A program made the position numbers and the translations under genes. The notes under the pieces were generated by a model. The model searched no databases and was not told the DNA's origin. It saw only the letters and a list, made by a program, of their open reading frames with translations. A DNA stretch of 64,000 nt, taken from NCBI RefSeq assembly GCF_030440515.1, contig NZ_CP076543.1, positions 7,169,001 through 7,233,000 of the forward strand, written 5' to 3'. Positions 41,796 to 49,817 of the stretch are shown here, piece by piece (the first letter of the stretch is position 1; the number at the start of each line of letters is the position of its first letter). Origin of the DNA: Streptomyces xanthophaeus (GTDB taxonomy: Bacteria; Actinomycetota; Actinomycetes; Streptomycetales; Streptomycetaceae).

Positions 41796-43001
41796 ATGCG
41801 TTTCGGAATCCCCGCCGGTCTCACCGCCCTCGCCCTCGGCCTGGCGATGACCCTGATGCCCCTCCCCACGCTCGCGGCGCCCGCGGCGCCGGCCGCCCCC
41901 ACCGCCGCTCCCGCGAAGTTCGCCCACCCCGGAGTCCTGAACAGCCGCGCCCAACTGGACTTCGTGCGCACGCAGGTGCAGGCCGGCCGGCAGCCGTGGA
42001 AGGCCGCCTACGACCAGATGCTGGCGAGCAAGTACGGTTCGCTCTCGCGCACGCCCAAGCCGCGCGAGGTCGTCGAGTGCGGCTCGTACTCGAACCCGGA
42101 CATCGGCTGCTCCGACGAGCGCGAGGACGCCATCGCCGCGTACAGCCACGCGCTCGCCTGGTACATCACCCGGGACGCCAGGTACGCGAAGAAGTCGATC
42201 GAGCTGATGGACGCCTGGTCCGCGAAGATCAAGGACCACACCAACAGCAACGCGCCGCTGCAGAGCGGCTGGGCGGGCTCGACCTGGCCGCGCGCCGCCG
42301 AGATCGTCAAGCACACGTACACGGGCGGCTGGCCGAACCAGGGGCGCTTCGCGGCCATGCTGCGCGACGTCTACCTGCCCGAGGTGATCGGCGGGAGGCC
42401 GAACAGCAACGGCAACTGGGAACTGATCATGATGGACGCGGCCGTCGGCATCGCGGTCCACCTCGACGACCGCGCGAGCTACGACAAGGCGATGGCCGTC
42501 TACCTGGGGCGCGTCCCCGCCTACTTCTACCTGGCCGCCGACGGCCCGCAGCCCGCGTACCCGCCGCGCTCGTCCATCGACACCCGCGCCGAGCTGATCG
42601 ACTACTGGCACGGCCAGAGCGCCTTCGTGGACGGACTCGCCCAGGAGACCTGCCGCGACTTCGGCCACACCGGCATGGGGATCGCCGCGGCCATGCACGT
42701 CGCCGAGACCTCACGGATCCAGGGCCGCGACCTCTACCCGCAGTTCAAGGACCGGTTCCGGCATGCGCTGGGCTTCCACGCGACCTACGAACTCGGCGCG
42801 GCCGTGCCTTCCTGGCTGTGCGGCGGGAAGCTGACCACGGGCATCGGCCCGGCCACCGAGGTCGGTTACAACGCCCTGCACACCCGGCTCGGCGTCACCC
42901 TGGAGAACACCCGCAGGCTCACCGAGGGCCGCCGCCCGGCGGGCACCGAGAACCACTTCGAGGCCTGGGAGACCCTGACGCACGCCGACAACCCGAGCTG
43001 A
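41796..43001 (+). CDS. Secreted alginate lyase-domain protein
   Basis: A 401-aa secreted protein: signal peptide (1-about 28, ending TLAAP), an Ala/Pro linker, then an (alpha/alpha)-barrel alginate lyase-like domain. HPGVLNSRAQLDFVRTQVQ, AAYSHALAWYITRDARYAKKSIELMDAWS, NGNWELIMMDAAVGIAVHLDD, and RDFGHTGMGIAAAMHVAET (with the putative catalytic His) fit the family. It probably cleaves uronic-acid polysaccharide by beta-elimination; actual substrate unknown. ATG at 41796 has GGAAGG upstream; the earlier in-frame start at 41718 would spoil the signal peptide. Confidence 0.9.
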   Translation: MRFGIPAGLTALALGLAMTLMPLPTLAAPAAPAAPTAAPAKFAHPGVLNSRAQLDFVRTQVQAGRQPWKAAYDQMLASKYGSLSRTPKPREVVECGSYSNPDIGCSDEREDAIAAYSHALAWYITRDARYAKKSIELMDAWSAKIKDHTNSNAPLQSGWAGSTWPRAAEIVKHTYTGGWPNQGRFAAMLRDVYLPEVIGGRPNSNGNWELIMMDAAVGIAVHLDDRASYDKAMAVYLGRVPAYFYLAADGPQPAYPPRSSIDTRAELIDYWHGQSAFVDGLAQETCRDFGHTGMGIAAAMHVAETSRIQGRDLYPQFKDRFRHALGFHATYELGAAVPSWLCGGKLTTGIGPATEVGYNALHTRLGVTLENTRRLTEGRRPAGTENHFEAWETLTHADNPS

Positions 43002-43113
43002 GGTCACGGGCTCTTCGATCCGTCAAGCCACGAGATCCAGCGGCATGACGGGACGCGGCCGGCGGGGCGTACTGGAGGGGACCATTCCGGCTTCCTTCAC
43101 GAGGAGAACGGCC

Positions 43114-43542
43114 ATGACCCTCCCCCTTCGCCCCCGACGCCTCGCCCTGCTCGTAGCCTCGACCGCCATCGCCGCGGGAGGCGCGCTCCTGCCCACGACC
43201 GCCTTCGCCGCCGCCCCGGCCGCGCCGCACCAGGCCGTGGCGGACGGTACCGGCGGGGGCGTGCACGTCCCGGACAGGGGGCAGACGTGGCAATGCTTCG
43301 CCGCCCCGTGCGAACCCCCCGGCAGCACCGGCTGGGAAACGGGCGGCCACGACAAGTGGGACCACCACGACAAGCCGGGCCACGACAAGTGGGACCACCG
43401 CGACAAGTGGGACCGGCATGACAAGAAGGGCCACGACCGTCCCGGCAGGAACGACGGCGGCGGGGTGCACGTCCCGGAGGGGGAGCAGCAGTGGCAGTGC
43501 TTCGCCGCTCCGTGCGAGCCCCCCACCGGCGCCCGGAACTGA
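43114..43542 (+). CDS. Secreted protein with duplicated WQCFAAPCEPP motif
   Basis: A 142-aa protein I cannot place in a named family. A signal peptide (about 1-33, ending TAFAA) is followed by two near-identical modules, residues 47-69 and 115-137, each GGGVHVP(D/E) ... WQCFAAPCEPP, with Cys pairs 61/66 and 129/134. Between them is a His/Asp/Lys/Trp repeat (GHDKWDHHDKPGHDKWDH, 78-95 and onwards). The CxxxxC loops could be disulfides and the HD-rich linker could bind metal. ATG at 43114 has GAGGAG upstream. It is free-standing between the lyase and a convergent acyltransferase. Confidence 0.8.
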   Translation: MTLPLRPRRLALLVASTAIAAGGALLPTTAFAAAPAAPHQAVADGTGGGVHVPDRGQTWQCFAAPCEPPGSTGWETGGHDKWDHHDKPGHDKWDHRDKWDRHDKKGHDRPGRNDGGGVHVPEGEQQWQCFAAPCEPPTGARN

Positions 43543-43622
43543 GCACCGGGAACCCGGACCACTGCCTCGGCCTTCAGGACCCGGTGGTGGTCCGGGAGGC
43601 CGGCGTCATGGGACCAGGGGAA

Positions 43623-44345
43623 TCAGCCGGCGTCGCGGACCTCGGCCGCCGTCGGCGCCGTGCCGCCCAGGTGGGCCGGGAGCCACCACGAGTCGTCGGC
43701 GCCCTTCGGCTTGTCCGGGTAGGCGCGCTGCGCGGCGTCCAGCAGCTCCTGCACGCGCTCGCGCAGCCGGCGGGTGATGGCGCCGGCGTACTGGTCGGCC
43801 GGGGCCTCCACGGGCTCGCCCACGCGCATCGTCACCGGGATGTGGCTGCGCTTGAGGTTCTTCGGGCGGCCCTTGGTCCACAGCCGCTGGGTGCCCCACA
43901 GCGCCACCGGGATCAGCGGGACCCCGGCCTCCTGCGCCATCCGCGCGGCGCCCGACTTGAAGCTCTTGAGCGTGAAGGACTGGGAGATCGTCGCCTCGGG
44001 GAAGACGCCGATGATCTCGCCGGCCCGCAGCGAGTCCAGGGCGTGCTGGTAGGCGGCCTCACCCTGCGTGCGGTCGACGGGGATGTGCTTCATCGCGCGC
44101 ATCAGCGGACCGGACACCTTGTGCCGGAACACCGACTCCTTGGCCATGAAACGGACCAGGCGCTTCTGCGGGCGCGCCGTCAGGCCGGCGAAGATGAAGT
44201 CGAGGTATCCGATGTGGTTCGACACCAGGACCGCACCGCCCTTGCGGGGGATGTTCTCGGTGCCCTTCATGTCGATACGGATGTCCAGCGCGCGGAAGAG
44301 TCCGTGCGCGGCGCCGATCACGGGAGGGTAGACGAGCTCAGCCAT
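43623..44345 (-). CDS. plsC: 1-acyl-sn-glycerol-3-phosphate acyltransferase
   Basis: A 240-aa PlsC-type acyltransferase of phospholipid synthesis. The catalytic HX4D is H44-IGYL-D49. The glycerophosphate-binding motif is FPEAT (115-119), a variant of FPEGT. VPLIPVALWGTQRLW is the fourth block. It makes phosphatidate from lysophosphatidate at the membrane. ATG at 44345 has a poor ribosome-binding site. Divergent from the thioredoxin gene with a 235-bp gap, in which TAACTT near 44395 (minus strand) is a possible -10. Confidence 0.93.
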   Translation of the reverse strand: MAELVYPPVIGAAHGLFRALDIRIDMKGTENIPRKGGAVLVSNHIGYLDFIFAGLTARPQKRLVRFMAKESVFRHKVSGPLMRAMKHIPVDRTQGEAAYQHALDSLRAGEIIGVFPEATISQSFTLKSFKSGAARMAQEAGVPLIPVALWGTQRLWTKGRPKNLKRSHIPVTMRVGEPVEAPADQYAGAITRRLRERVQELLDAAQRAYPDKPKGADDSWWLPAHLGGTAPTAAEVRDAG

Positions 44346-44580
44346 GGTGGGGAGACCCCGCTTTCTGCCTGGGGAGGTGCTCCCGGCCGGAAGTTACGGA
44401 AGCGTAGGTACGCGACCATGGGGATCGTGCCCCATACGCGGCCCGCTGGCCAGTCCAGAAGCCCCTGCCAGGGGAGATTCTCATCACGCCGGGAATGTCG
44501 CGGGCCCGTGGGGTGCTCCGATCCACGGACGAGCGTACGAGGATGATGTACACGGACTAATACGGCGAGGGGAGCGCGGG

Positions 44581-44910
44581 GTGCCCGGGCAGGAAGACGC
44601 GCGGACCCGGCTGGGCGCGGCCGAACTGGGAACGGAACCGGGGGAGCGGGCCAGCCTGGTGCAGTTCTCCAGCGCCTTCTGCCAGCCCTGCCGGGCCACG
44701 CGGCGGATCCTCGCCGAGGTCGCCGCGATGGTGGACGGGGTGGCGCACATCGAGATCGACGCGGAGGAGAGACTCGAACTGGTGCGGGCCCTCGGGATCG
44801 AGAAGACCCCGACCGTGCTGGTCCTGGACTCGGCGGGCCGGATCGTGCGGCGGGCGGCCGGGATGCCGCGCAAGGTGGACGTGATCGCCGCCCTCGGGGC
44901 CGCCGTATGA
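44581..44910 (+). CDS. Thioredoxin-fold protein, CQPC active site
   Basis: A 109-aa thioredoxin. The active site is C34-Q-P-C37 (SSAFCQPCRAT) rather than CGPC. The cis-Pro motif KTPTVLVLDSAG and a final helix (PRKVDVIAALG) are present. It reduces disulfides in the cytosol. GTG at 44581 has a GGAG run 7 nt upstream; the reading frame extends further but without thioredoxin sequence. The next gene downstream is the cysteine leader peptide. Confidence 0.9.
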   Translation: MPGQEDARTRLGAAELGTEPGERASLVQFSSAFCQPCRATRRILAEVAAMVDGVAHIEIDAEERLELVRALGIEKTPTVLVLDSAGRIVRRAAGMPRKVDVIAALGAAV

Positions 44911-45011
44911 CGCGCGGCCCGGCCGCCGGGCGGACCGACGCGGCGGGGCCGGGGGCGCCGGTGCGCGCGCCCGCACACAGCGTGACGCGCCTGACATCTG
45001 CCCGATCTCGC

Positions 45012-45041
45012 TTGACTGTGTCCACGGGAGATCGCCACGCT
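45012..45041 (+). promoter_or_regulatory. Promoter of the cysteine-leader transcript
   Basis: TTGACT (45012-45017) with an 18-bp spacer and CACGCT (45036-45041), a poor -10, would start transcription close to the ATG at 45048. No ribosome-binding site lies near that ATG, so the leader peptide is probably translated from a leaderless mRNA. Confidence 0.5.
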
Positions 45042-45047
45042 GGCCGT

Positions 45048-45128
45048 ATGCCGTATGAACTCCTGCTCTACGGACGGGTCCATGTGGACCTCGTCCGCCA
45101 CGCGAGCGCGCGCTGTCGGGGCCACTGA
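45048..45128 (+). CDS. Cysteine leader peptide (uORF)
   Basis: A 26-aa peptide, too short for usual gene finding, with the HVDLVRxASxxCR signature of the actinobacterial putative leader peptides found upstream of sulfur and flavin-reductase genes. Its C-terminus is S20-A-R-C23-R-G-H. The single Cys codon (45114-45116) lies inside the left arm of a perfect 12-bp inverted repeat whose right arm precedes the flavin reductase start. Ribosome stalling at Cys when charged tRNA-Cys is scarce would disrupt the hairpin and raise downstream expression. Confidence 0.8.
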   Translation: MPYELLLYGRVHVDLVRHASARCRGH

Positions 45129-45157
45129 ACAGCCCGGCCCCCGATCCCCGACAGCGC
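45110..45157 (+). promoter_or_regulatory. Attenuator-like hairpin after the cysteine leader
   Basis: GCGCTGTCGGGG (45110-45121) and CCCCGACAGCGC (45146-45157) are perfect 12-bp arms. The left arm contains the Cys and Arg codons of the leader peptide; the loop contains its stop codon. An alternative CGGGGCC/GGCCCC pairing overlaps the left arm, as expected for competing structures. The right arm ends 32 bp before the flavin reductase ATG. Confidence 0.7.
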
Positions 45158-45189
45158 CCGCGTGTCCCGCGGCAGAAGGCAGAACCCTG

Positions 45190-45783
45190 ATGACTGCTCC
45201 GACAGTCCCGACGGTCCAGGTCGTCCCGACGGCTCCGTCCCCCCGTTCCCCTCTTTCCCCCCTTTCCCCCCGTTCCGGCGCCGCAGCGGCCACCGACACG
45301 GTCCGCACCGGCTCGCCCGACCTGCTGCGCTCGGTCTTCCGGCAGCACGCCGCGGGGGTCGCCGTGATCACCGCCCAGGACGGCGGCCGTCCGGTGGGGT
45401 TCACCGCCACCTCGCTCAACTCCGTCTCCGCCGATCCGCCGCTGCTGTCCTTCACGATCTCCACCGGGGCTTCCAGCTGGCCCGCGGTGCGCGACAGCGA
45501 GTACCTCGGCGTCCACATACTCGGCGAGCACCAACGGGAGCTGGCGGGCCTGTTCGCCCGCAGCGGAGCCGACCGCTTCGGCCCGTCGACCGGCTGGGCC
45601 GCCGGCCCGCACGGGGTGCCGGTGCTGGACGGCGTACTGGCGTGGCTGGTGGGCCGGGTGGTCGCACGTGTGCCCGCAGGCGAGCATCGTGTGATCATCG
45701 CTGAGGCGGTCGTCGGGGATCCGGCCGGTGAAGGCCGCCCCCTGCTGTACCACCAGGGGCGCTTCAACGCGTTGCGCGACTGA
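45190..45783 (+). CDS. Flavin reductase (FMN-binding split barrel)
   Basis: A 197-aa flavin reductase-domain protein: FRQHAAGVAVITA, PVGFTATSLNSVSADPPLLSF, the FMN-binding Thr/Ser positions, YLGVHILGEHQRELAGLFA and the HRVIIAEAVVGD strand, typical of the HpaC/flavin reductase family. It supplies reduced FMN or FAD to monooxygenases. The first 40 residues are a Pro/Ser/Thr/Ala-rich disordered extension. ATG at 45190 has AAGG upstream. The cysteine leader suggests sulfur-limited induction, in line with FMNH2-dependent desulfonation, though no sulfonatase is adjacent. Confidence 0.92.
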   Translation: MTAPTVPTVQVVPTAPSPRSPLSPLSPRSGAAAATDTVRTGSPDLLRSVFRQHAAGVAVITAQDGGRPVGFTATSLNSVSADPPLLSFTISTGASSWPAVRDSEYLGVHILGEHQRELAGLFARSGADRFGPSTGWAAGPHGVPVLDGVLAWLVGRVVARVPAGEHRVIIAEAVVGDPAGEGRPLLYHQGRFNALRD

Positions 45784-45838
45784 ATCGTCCCTGCTTGGAA
45801 GGGTCGGGTGGCGTTGGGCAGATCACAGCTCACCGGCC

Positions 45839-45950
45839 TTGCGACTTGGCGGGACCCACGGTGTACTGACGAGTAACATTCCCTTCGGAGCGCGGGCCGC
45901 CCCGACCGGGATCCGCCCGACAAGGCGCCTATGCTGCCTGCATAAGGCGG
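45839..45950 (+). promoter_or_regulatory. Candidate promoter and leader repeat of the etf operon
   Basis: TTGCGA (45839-45844), a 17-bp spacer and TGTACT (45862-45867) form a possible promoter. In the leader, CGCCTATGC and GCATAAGGCG (45926-45950) form an imperfect inverted repeat (one extra A) around TGCCT. Both are tentative. Confidence 0.35.
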
Positions 45951-45983
45951 TACCAGAAAAGACGATGCGGTAGGAGAGCCGGC

Positions 45984-46769
45984 GTGAGCCTGAGGATCGT
46001 TGTCTGTGTGAAGTACGTGCCCGACGCCACGGGCGACCGGCAGTTCACCGAGGACTTGACCGTCAACCGTGACGACGTCGACGGCCTGCTGTCGGAGCTC
46101 GACGAGTACGCCGTCGAGCAGGCGCTGCAGATCGCCGACGAGGCCGACGATGCCGAGATCACCGTTCTGACGGTGGGTCCCGAGGACGCCAAGGACGCGC
46201 TGCGCAAGGCGCTCTCGATGGGCGCCGACAAGGCCATCCACGTCGAGGACGACGACCTGCACGGCAGCGACGTCATGGGCACCTCGCTGGTGCTCGCCAA
46301 GGCGATCGAGAAGGCCGGCTACGACCTGGTCATCACCGGCATGGCGTCGACCGACGGCACCATGGGTGTGCTGCCGGCGATCCTGGCCGAGCGCCTGGGC
46401 GTCCCGCAGGTCACCCTGCTCTCCGAGGTCAAGGTCGAGGACGGCACCGTGACCGGCCGCCGCGACGGCGACACCGCGAGCGAGCAGCTGGAGGCCTCCC
46501 TCCCCGCGCTCGTCTCGGTGACGGACCAGTCGGGCGAGGCCCGCTACCCGTCCTTCAAGGGCATCATGGCCGCCAAGAAGAAGCCGGTCGAGTCCTGGGA
46601 CCTGTCCGACCTGGACCTGGAGTCCGACGAGGTCGGCCTCGAGGGCTCCTGGACCGCGGTCGACTCCGCGGCGCAGCGCCCGGCCCGCACCGCCGGCACG
46701 ATCGTCAAGGACGAGGGCGAGGGCGGCAAGCAGCTGGCCGAGTTCCTGGCCGGCCAGAAGTTCATCTAA
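45984..46769 (+). CDS. etfB: Electron transfer flavoprotein beta subunit
   Basis: A 261-aa EtfB. The start RIVVCVKYVPDATGDRQF, VNRDDVDGLLSELDEYAVEQAL and the AMP/adenine-binding region GMASTDGTMGVLPAILAERLGVPQ are characteristic, as is the YPSFKGIMAAKKKP segment. With EtfA it carries electrons from acyl-CoA and other flavin dehydrogenases to the membrane ETF-quinone oxidoreductase. GTG at 45984 has an AGGAGAG ribosome-binding site. etfA follows after 58 bp on the same strand. Confidence 0.97.
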   Translation: MSLRIVVCVKYVPDATGDRQFTEDLTVNRDDVDGLLSELDEYAVEQALQIADEADDAEITVLTVGPEDAKDALRKALSMGADKAIHVEDDDLHGSDVMGTSLVLAKAIEKAGYDLVITGMASTDGTMGVLPAILAERLGVPQVTLLSEVKVEDGTVTGRRDGDTASEQLEASLPALVSVTDQSGEARYPSFKGIMAAKKKPVESWDLSDLDLESDEVGLEGSWTAVDSAAQRPARTAGTIVKDEGEGGKQLAEFLAGQKFI

Positions 46770-46827
46770 GAACCTCGGCCACCCCTCTTAGCCCCCAGAC
46801 ACTTCGCAATCGCAGGAGAGCAGTCCC

Positions 46828-47790
46828 ATGGCTGAAGTTCTCGTCTACGTCGACCACGTGGACGGTGCCGTCCGCAAGCCCACCCTCGAGCTGCTGACGC
46901 TGGCCCGCCGCATCGGCGAGCCCGTCGCCGTCGCCCTGGGCGCCGGTGCCGACGCCACCGCCGCCGTGCTCGCCGAGCACGGTGCGGTCAAGGTCCTCAC
47001 CGCCGACGCCCCCGAGTTCACCGAGTACCTCGTGGTACCGAAGGTGGACGCGCTCCAGGCCGCGTACGAGGCCGTTTCCCCGGCCGCCGTGCTCGTCCCG
47101 TCCTCCGCCGAGGGCAAGGAGATCGCCGCCCGCCTGGCCGTCCGTATCGGCTCGGGCATCATCACCGACGCCATCGACCTGGAGGCGGGTGACGAGGGTC
47201 CGGTCGCGACGCAGTCCGCCTTCGCCGCGTCGTTCACCACCAAGTCCCGCGTCTCCAAGGGCACTCCGGTCATCACCGTGAAGCCGAACTCGGCCCCGGT
47301 CGAGGCCGCTCCGGCCGCCGGCGCCGTCGAGGCGCTCGCCGTCACCTTCGGCGCCCTGGCCACCGGTACCAAGGTCACCGGCCGCACTCCCCGCGAGTCG
47401 ACCGGCCGCCCCGAGCTGACCGAGGCCGCGATCGTCGTCTCCGGCGGCCGTGGCGTCAACGGTGCCGAGAACTTCCACATCATCGAGGACCTCGCGGACT
47501 CCCTCGGTGCGGCCGTCGGCGCCTCGCGTGCCGCCGTGGACGCCGGCTGGTACCCGCACTCCAACCAGGTCGGCCAGACCGGCAAGTCGGTCTCCCCGCA
47601 GCTGTACATCGCCTCCGGCATCTCGGGCGCGATCCAGCACCGGGCCGGCATGCAGACCTCGAAGACCATCGTGGCCATCAACAAGGACGCCGAGGCCCCG
47701 ATCTTCGACCTCGTCGACTACGGCGTCGTCGGCGACCTCTTCGCCGTCGTCCCGCAGCTGACGGACGAGATCAAGGCGCGCAAGGGCTAG
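46828..47790 (+). CDS. etfA: Electron transfer flavoprotein alpha subunit
   Basis: A 320-aa EtfA. The N-terminal Rossmann-like domain (about 1-190) is followed by the FAD-binding domain with [54 protein letters not shown] and [21 protein letters not shown]. It forms the heterodimer with EtfB in fatty-acid and amino-acid oxidation. ATG at 46828 has AGGAGAG about 7 nt upstream. It ends the operon, at a large hairpin. Confidence 0.97.
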   Translation: MAEVLVYVDHVDGAVRKPTLELLTLARRIGEPVAVALGAGADATAAVLAEHGAVKVLTADAPEFTEYLVVPKVDALQAAYEAVSPAAVLVPSSAEGKEIAARLAVRIGSGIITDAIDLEAGDEGPVATQSAFAASFTTKSRVSKGTPVITVKPNSAPVEAAPAAGAVEALAVTFGALATGTKVTGRTPRESTGRPELTEAAIVVSGGRGVNGAENFHIIEDLADSLGAAVGASRAAVDAGWYPHSNQVGQTGKSVSPQLYIASGISGAIQHRAGMQTSKTIVAINKDAEAPIFDLVDYGVVGDLFAVVPQLTDEIKARKG

Positions 47791-47842
47791 TCGCCCCGGC
47801 TCCGGGACGACGACGCGACGCGTACCGGGTGCACGAACGAGT

Positions 47843-47899
47843 GAGGGCCTTCCGGGGCCGGTGCGGACGGTGACGTCCCCATCGGACCGGGAGGCCCTC
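47843..47899 (+). terminator. Hairpin downstream of etfA
   Basis: GAGGGCCTTCCGG (47843-47855) pairs with CCGGGAGGCCCTC (47887-47899) over 13 bp with one wobble pair, across a 31-nt loop. It lies 53 bp after the etfA stop. The most likely role is transcription termination. Confidence 0.6.
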
Positions 47900-48009
47900 G
47901 TCGTCTTCGCACCCTCTTCGTCCCCGGGGCGGGGGACCTCTCCTCCAACCCATCTCGCGAGGTCGCGGGAGGGGCGTAGGCTGCGATCCGGCCCGGGGAG
48001 GGCCAGGGT

Positions 48010-48080
48010 GTGTCGTGTCGACCAGGCCGGATCGGGGCGCGGTGCCAGGCCCCGCGAGCCCGGCCTGATCGACACGACAC
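48010..48080. promoter_or_regulatory. Very long near-perfect inverted repeat upstream of the kinase
   Basis: The arms 48010-48030 and 48060-48080 are complementary at 20 of 21 positions (outer GTGTCGTGTCGA / TCGACACGACAC, except one C:A pair further in), and inner CGGGGC/GCCCCG form a second stem. The outer stem can extend past one mismatch by GGG/CCC. The kinase ATG is 30 bp away. The surrounding 47791-48110 gap (320 bp) contains this, the etfA hairpin and no recognisable gene. Confidence 0.75.
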
Positions 48081-48110
48081 CCCCCAGGGAGCGGGGAGGG
48101 AGTTCTTCCG

Positions 48111-49634
48111 ATGCGGGGCGCGTTACTGGAGGGGCGTTACCGGCTGGAGCGCAGGCTCGGGGCCGGTGGGATGGGCGAGGTGTGGCAGGCCCGGGACCTG
48201 CGGCTCGACCGGGAGGTCGCGGTCAAGGTGATCTCCCGGGGCGTGGCCGGTGACCACCTCCTGGAGGAGCGGTTCCGCAAAGAGGCCCGCACGGCCGCGG
48301 GCCTGACCCATCCCCGGATCGTGACCGTCCACGACCACGGCGAGGTCGAGGTCGAGGGCAGCCCGGTGCTCTTCCTCGTGATGGAGCTGGTGCGGGGGCG
48401 GCCCCTGACCGCCGTCCTGCGCGACCACCGCTCGGGGGTGGACCCCGCCGCCGTGGTCCGGTGGGCGGTCCAGATCTGCGAGGGCCTGGCCGCAGCACAC
48501 CGGGCCGGTGTGGTTCACCGGGACATCAAGCCGGCCAACATCATGGTCCACGGGCCCGCCGAGGCCGACGTCACCATCTGCGACTTCGGTATCGCCCGCT
48601 TCGCGGAGGAGACCGGGACCGGTCTGACGGCCACCGGCGCGGCCATCGGCACGCCGACCTACATGTCCCCGGAGCAGGCGCGCGGCGACCGTCGCATCGA
48701 CGGCCGCAGCGACCTGTACTCCCTCGGCTGCATGCTGTACGAACTGCTGGCCGGCCGGCCGCCGTTCACCGGCTCCGGGCTGTCGGTGCTCTCGCAGCAC
48801 CTCACCGGTGAGCCCGCCCCGATCAGGGACCTCCGGCCCGGGGTGCCCGAGGAGCTGGAGCGGCTGGTGCTGGAGCTGCTGGCCAAGGAGCCCTCGTCGC
48901 GGCCGGCCGATGCGCAGCAGGTGATCGACCGGTTGCGCAAGGGGGCGGCCGGTGCCCGTTCCCGGTCCCGCTCCCGGACGGTCGCCGATCCGGCGCCCGG
49001 GCGCGACACCGAGACCGCCCTGGGAACCGATGCGCCTCCGGCCGGCCCCGACGTGCGCGCCGGGACCCGCCACCCGATCCCGGCTTCGTCGGTACCCGGT
49101 ACCCGGCCCAGGCTCCTGTGGGGCTCGCTGCTCGCCGCCGCCGGGGTGTACACCCAGCTCGTCGTCCTCGGCGAATGGGGCTCGCTGACCCTCCGGACGC
49201 TCGGTGCCGCACTGCTCGCCTGCCTGCTGGCGTTCCTCGTCTCCAGGAGTTCCGCCGACGTGACCGAGGAGGAGAGCCGGGGGGTCGCGGCGGCGCTGAC
49301 GGCCGGTGTACTCATCGGTGTGCTGCTGCTGTTCTGGCCGCCGGCCCCGTGGTGGGTGGGGGTGCTGGTCCTGCTCCTGTCGGGGTTCGTGCTGCTGTTC
49401 CTGTCCCACTTCGTCCGAGGGGTGGTGGGCGCGGTGGCCCGGCGGGACCCCTGGGTGGCCTGGCTCGGTACGGAGGCCGGTCTGTTCAACGCCGTGGTGT
49501 TCGCCGGCATCCTGGCGGCCGACGGCAGAGCCGTCTACGCGGCTGTGGGCTGGGGGCTGGCGGTGTGGCCGGCCGCAGCCCTCGTCACGGCCGTCTTCGT
49601 TCCCCGCCTGCAGGAGGCGCAGGCCCCGGCCTGA
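48111..49634 (+). CDS. Membrane Ser/Thr protein kinase (Hanks-type)
   Basis: A 507-aa kinase. The catalytic domain (about 8-272) has the Gly loop LGAGGMGEV, the invariant Lys K39 (AVKV), the HRD motif H136-R-D138 (VVHRDIKPAN), DFG at 158-160 and an activation segment ending GTPTYMSPEQA. A basic Pro-rich linker (280-335) leads to about five or six closely spaced membrane helices with very short loops; there is no PASTA or other extracellular sensor domain, so any signal would be sensed within the membrane. ATG at 48111 has GGGGAGGGAG upstream and follows a very long inverted repeat. Confidence 0.95.
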   Translation: MRGALLEGRYRLERRLGAGGMGEVWQARDLRLDREVAVKVISRGVAGDHLLEERFRKEARTAAGLTHPRIVTVHDHGEVEVEGSPVLFLVMELVRGRPLTAVLRDHRSGVDPAAVVRWAVQICEGLAAAHRAGVVHRDIKPANIMVHGPAEADVTICDFGIARFAEETGTGLTATGAAIGTPTYMSPEQARGDRRIDGRSDLYSLGCMLYELLAGRPPFTGSGLSVLSQHLTGEPAPIRDLRPGVPEELERLVLELLAKEPSSRPADAQQVIDRLRKGAAGARSRSRSRTVADPAPGRDTETALGTDAPPAGPDVRAGTRHPIPASSVPGTRPRLLWGSLLAAAGVYTQLVVLGEWGSLTLRTLGAALLACLLAFLVSRSSADVTEEESRGVAAALTAGVLIGVLLLFWPPAPWWVGVLVLLLSGFVLLFLSHFVRGVVGAVARRDPWVAWLGTEAGLFNAVVFAGILAADGRAVYAAVGWGLAVWPAAALVTAVFVPRLQEAQAPA

Positions 49635-49738
49635 TCCGGCCCCGTAGCTGCTGACCTGCGTACTCTTCGGCTTCGGGGCTGTGTGGTGTTTGTCACCACA
49701 TGGCCCCGAGTCGTTTGTCCAGGACGGCGGGGGGACCA

Positions 49739-49767
49739 TTGACGGAGCGGAACCCCGTGACTAAATT
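49739..49767 (+). promoter_or_regulatory. Promoter of the HpcH-like aldolase gene
   Basis: TTGACG (49739-49744), a 17-bp spacer and TAAATT (49762-49767) form one of the best vegetative promoters in the window. The predicted start near 49774 is followed by a palindrome. Confidence 0.7.
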
Positions 49768-49786
49768 CTGCTATGCGGATCTAAGC

Positions 49787-49801
49787 TTCCGTGAAGCGGA
49801 A
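49787..49801. promoter_or_regulatory. TTCCG-N5-CGGAA operator palindrome
   Basis: TTCCG-TGAAG-CGGAA lies about 14-28 nt downstream of the predicted transcription start and 17 nt before the aldolase ATG, where a bound repressor would block elongation. The shape resembles IclR/AllR-type operators of Streptomyces purine-degradation genes; that link is inference. Confidence 0.6.
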
Positions 49802-49817
49802 AAGAGGAGAGTGCACG

